DNA from: Spirochaetaceae bacterium
GTDB taxonomy: Bacteria > Spirochaetota > Spirochaetia > Treponematales > Breznakiellaceae
Direction: 5' to 3'
DNA: 6,239 nucleotides
Assembly: GCA_031256815.1 (NCBI GenBank)
Contig: JAIRPU010000030.1
Coordinates: 1-6,239 of the forward strand
How positions within the stretch are numbered: the stretch's first letter is position 1; every line of letters begins with the position of its first letter. The notes under the pieces were generated by a model. The model was not told the origin of the DNA and did no database searches. It was given only the letters and a program-made list of their open reading frames with translations. The position numbers were made by a program, and so were the translations under genes. Positions 5,629 to 6,239 of the stretch are shown piece after piece.

Positions 5629-5669
5629 GCACGACCTGCGAAAGCGCATTGCGCTTTCGCAAGCAGTTG
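5629..5669. repeat. 41-bp hairpin-containing direct repeat A, copy 1
   Basis: This 41-base unit matches 5892-5932 at 36 positions. It begins GCACGACC, contains the GCGAAA...TTTCGC stem and ends GCAGTTG. The stem-closing pair T5637-A5661 here is A5900-T5924 in copy 2, a change on both sides that keeps pairing. Confidence 0.8.
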
Positions 5670-5730
5670 CCGGCGTGGCCAGCCCGCGGCCTGCGCAAGC
5701 GCAGGCCGGGGAAGTACAGCCCATCCCCGC

Positions 5731-5750
5731 GCGCCGCTTCGCGGCGCGGG
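5731..5750. repeat. TTC-loop palindrome unit, copy 2
   Basis: An exact 20-base copy of 5605-5624, 126 bases away. The left flank differs, so the stem here is 8 rather than 10 pairs. Confidence 0.75.
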
Positions 5751-5759
5751 AGCAAACGC

Positions 5760-5796
5760 TGGCAGCCGGAAAAGCGCAATGCGCTTTTCCGGCGTG
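5760..5796. repeat. 37-bp hairpin-containing direct repeat B, copy 1
   Basis: The unit begins TGGCAGCCGG and ends CCGGCGTG, and matches 5934-5970 at 32 of 37 positions. Three of the five differences are the three loop bases (AAT here, GGA there). The other two are one base pair, A5770-T5788 here and C5944-G5962 there. Confidence 0.8.
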
Positions 5797-5891
5797 CCCC
5801 CACTCTGCGCTTTTCGCGCAGAGTGGGGCGGCAAATAAGGCAGCGCCCTGCTTGGCATGGCGCTGCCGCAACGCGAAGCGTTGCAGGTATA

Positions 5892-5932
5892 GCACGACCA
5901 GCGAAACCGCGTTGCGCTTTCGCTGGCAGTTG
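5892..5932. repeat. 41-bp hairpin-containing direct repeat A, copy 2
   Basis: Second copy of the 5629-5669 unit. It gains one outer C-G pair (C5899-G5925) that copy 1 lacks, and carries one C-C mismatch (5907 against 5917) where copy 1 has G-C. Confidence 0.8.
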
Positions 5933-5933
5933 G

Positions 5934-5970
5934 TGGCAGCCGGCAAAGCGCGGAGCGCTTTGCCGGCGTG
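5934..5970. repeat. 37-bp hairpin-containing direct repeat B, copy 2
   Basis: Second copy of the 5760-5796 unit, with a perfect 13-bp stem GCCGGCAAAGCGC and loop GGA. It follows repeat A copy 2 after a single base, whereas copies 1 of A and B are 90 bases apart, so the order of units has been reshuffled. Confidence 0.8.
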
Positions 5971-5995
5971 GATGGCCGCGCCGGCCGTCATATAC

Positions 5996-6013
5996 GCGGC
6001 GCTTCGCGGCGCG
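5996..6013. repeat. TTC-loop palindrome unit, degenerate copy 3
   Basis: An 18-base copy of the 5605-5624 unit with one substitution at 5999, which prevents the original stem from forming. Its right end overlaps the next hairpin (6010-6030). Confidence 0.6.
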
Positions 6014-6032
6014 CCCGCGCAGCGGGCGCGGG

Positions 6033-6239
6033 TTATGGCTCCTTTTGGAACCAGTCTACAGTAAAATTGTTTTTATACATAAACGGCAGGCTGTTTGTAA
6101 ATAAAAAATCCGTTACAACAAAAGCATCGCCGGTTTTGCCTTCAAAAAAAGCTTTCATTTGATTAAAATCGTTTGGCACACGGCTTATTAACACCGGAGT
6201 TTCCAGTGTTTCTGTTATTATCCTGTATGTATGGGAGCC
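6033..6239 (-). CDS. C-terminal 68 residues of an unrecognised protein (cut by window edge)
   Basis: The reverse strand is open from the window edge to TAA at 6035-6033. The last residues read FVVTDFLFTNSLPFMYKNNF followed by TVDWFQKEP. Base composition is like that of the other genes, and the frame ends exactly at the border of the palindrome array, which argues for a real gene end rather than chance. I do not recognise the family. The stretch is mixed, with aromatic residues and no clear transmembrane helix or catalytic motif. The stop codon is two bases from the first hairpin of the array, so the array forms its 3' untranslated region. It is on the same strand as luxS but 573 bp upstream, and luxS has its own promoter, so shared transcription is unlikely. 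Confidence 0.7.
   Translation of the reverse strand, partial: GSHTYRIITETLETPVLISRVPNDFNQMKAFFEGKTGDAFVVTDFLFTNSLPFMYKNNFTVDWFQKEP

Larger units (their letters stand above)
5602..6030. repeat. Mosaic array of 12 GC-rich hairpins
   Basis: Twelve inverted repeats, mostly with perfect 7-13-bp arms and 2-5-base loops, follow one another with spacers of 1-25 bases. They lie at 5602-5624, 5637-5661, 5687-5708, 5730-5748, 5765-5793, 5798-5828, 5840-5866 (one mismatch, closing to a TTG loop), 5868-5884, 5898-5926 (one mismatch), 5939-5967, 5974-5986 and 6010-6030. They cover about 285 of 429 bases. Four share the core AAAGCGC-N3-GCGCTTT (one with a C for G) with different outer stems. Several spacers share GCAGTTG or CCGGCGTG. 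Long frames stay open through the array on both strands, but they are a by-product of stop-poor GC palindromes. It resembles REP/BIME-type mosaics in style; I cannot name the family. It lies directly after the stop codon of the upstream minus-strand gene and ends about 140 bp before luxS, so it probably forms that gene's 3' untranslated RNA. Confidence 0.85.

Noticed and set aside
5602..6030. CRISPR array
   Set aside because: No constant-length direct repeat with regular unique spacers; units are palindromes of differing sequence and spacing, and no cas genes are present.
5602..6030. Insertion sequence
   Set aside because: No transposase is encoded, and I found no pair of matching terminal inverted repeats with a target duplication bounding the block.
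5443..6104. Several long open frames on both strands across the palindrome array (for example 182 codons on minus, 146 and 151 on plus)
   Set aside because: They overlap in many frames at once, are rich in Ala/Arg with repeated short peptides copied from the hairpins, and lack ribosome sites. GC palindromes contain few stop codons, so open frames arise by chance.

Overview
The window comes from an anaerobe-like bacterium of moderate GC content. It carries two folate one-carbon genes, a sensor-phosphatase, a LuxS/aldose-epimerase pair and a very dense block of GC-rich hairpins. Formate-tetrahydrofolate ligase next to methylenetetrahydrofolate reductase suggests an organism running the folate (methyl-branch) one-carbon pathway. 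A Cache-HAMP-PP2C sensor and LuxS in the same neighbourhood would fit a spirochaete such as a gut Treponema, but nothing here proves the lineage, and the assignment is a guess from gene content.

Layout. At 1-275 (minus) is the N-terminal part of fhs, cut by the window edge. At 441-1427 (minus) is metF, transcribed toward fhs with a 165-bp gap that carries a small GTTGYYGGTT repeat. A consensus promoter (1533-1561, minus) and a leader of about 100 nt with three hairpins precede metF. Helically phased A/T tracts (1617-1676) lie between metF and the divergent plus-strand gene at 1746-3896, which encodes a membrane Cache-HAMP sensor fused to a SpoIIE/RsbU-type PP2C phosphatase. This gene converges on galM (3905-4966, minus) with only 8 bp between the stop codons. 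luxS (4983-5459, minus) lies 16 bp upstream of galM and probably drives both from an extended -10 promoter that would give a leaderless or nearly leaderless message. The right edge (6033-6239, minus) holds the last 68 codons of a gene I do not recognise.

Between luxS and that last gene are 573 bp without a credible gene. They contain a 14-bp palindrome, a 14-bp tandem duplication, a perfect 15-bp AT-rich stem-loop and then a mosaic of 12 GC-rich hairpins (5602-6030). Hairpins make up about two thirds of the mosaic. Two pairs of mosaic units are imperfect direct repeats whose differences include base-pair-preserving changes on both sides of the stem (T-A to A-T; A-T to C-G). The hairpin structure therefore appears to be conserved as structure, and this is the most interesting signal in the window.

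Functionally, metF and fhs act on tetrahydrofolate-bound one-carbon units, and LuxS recycles S-ribosylhomocysteine to homocysteine, which MetF-derived methyl groups can remethylate. The two loci are thus metabolically connected through the methyl cycle even though they are separate transcription units. The phosphatase has no visible anti-sigma or antagonist partner in the window.
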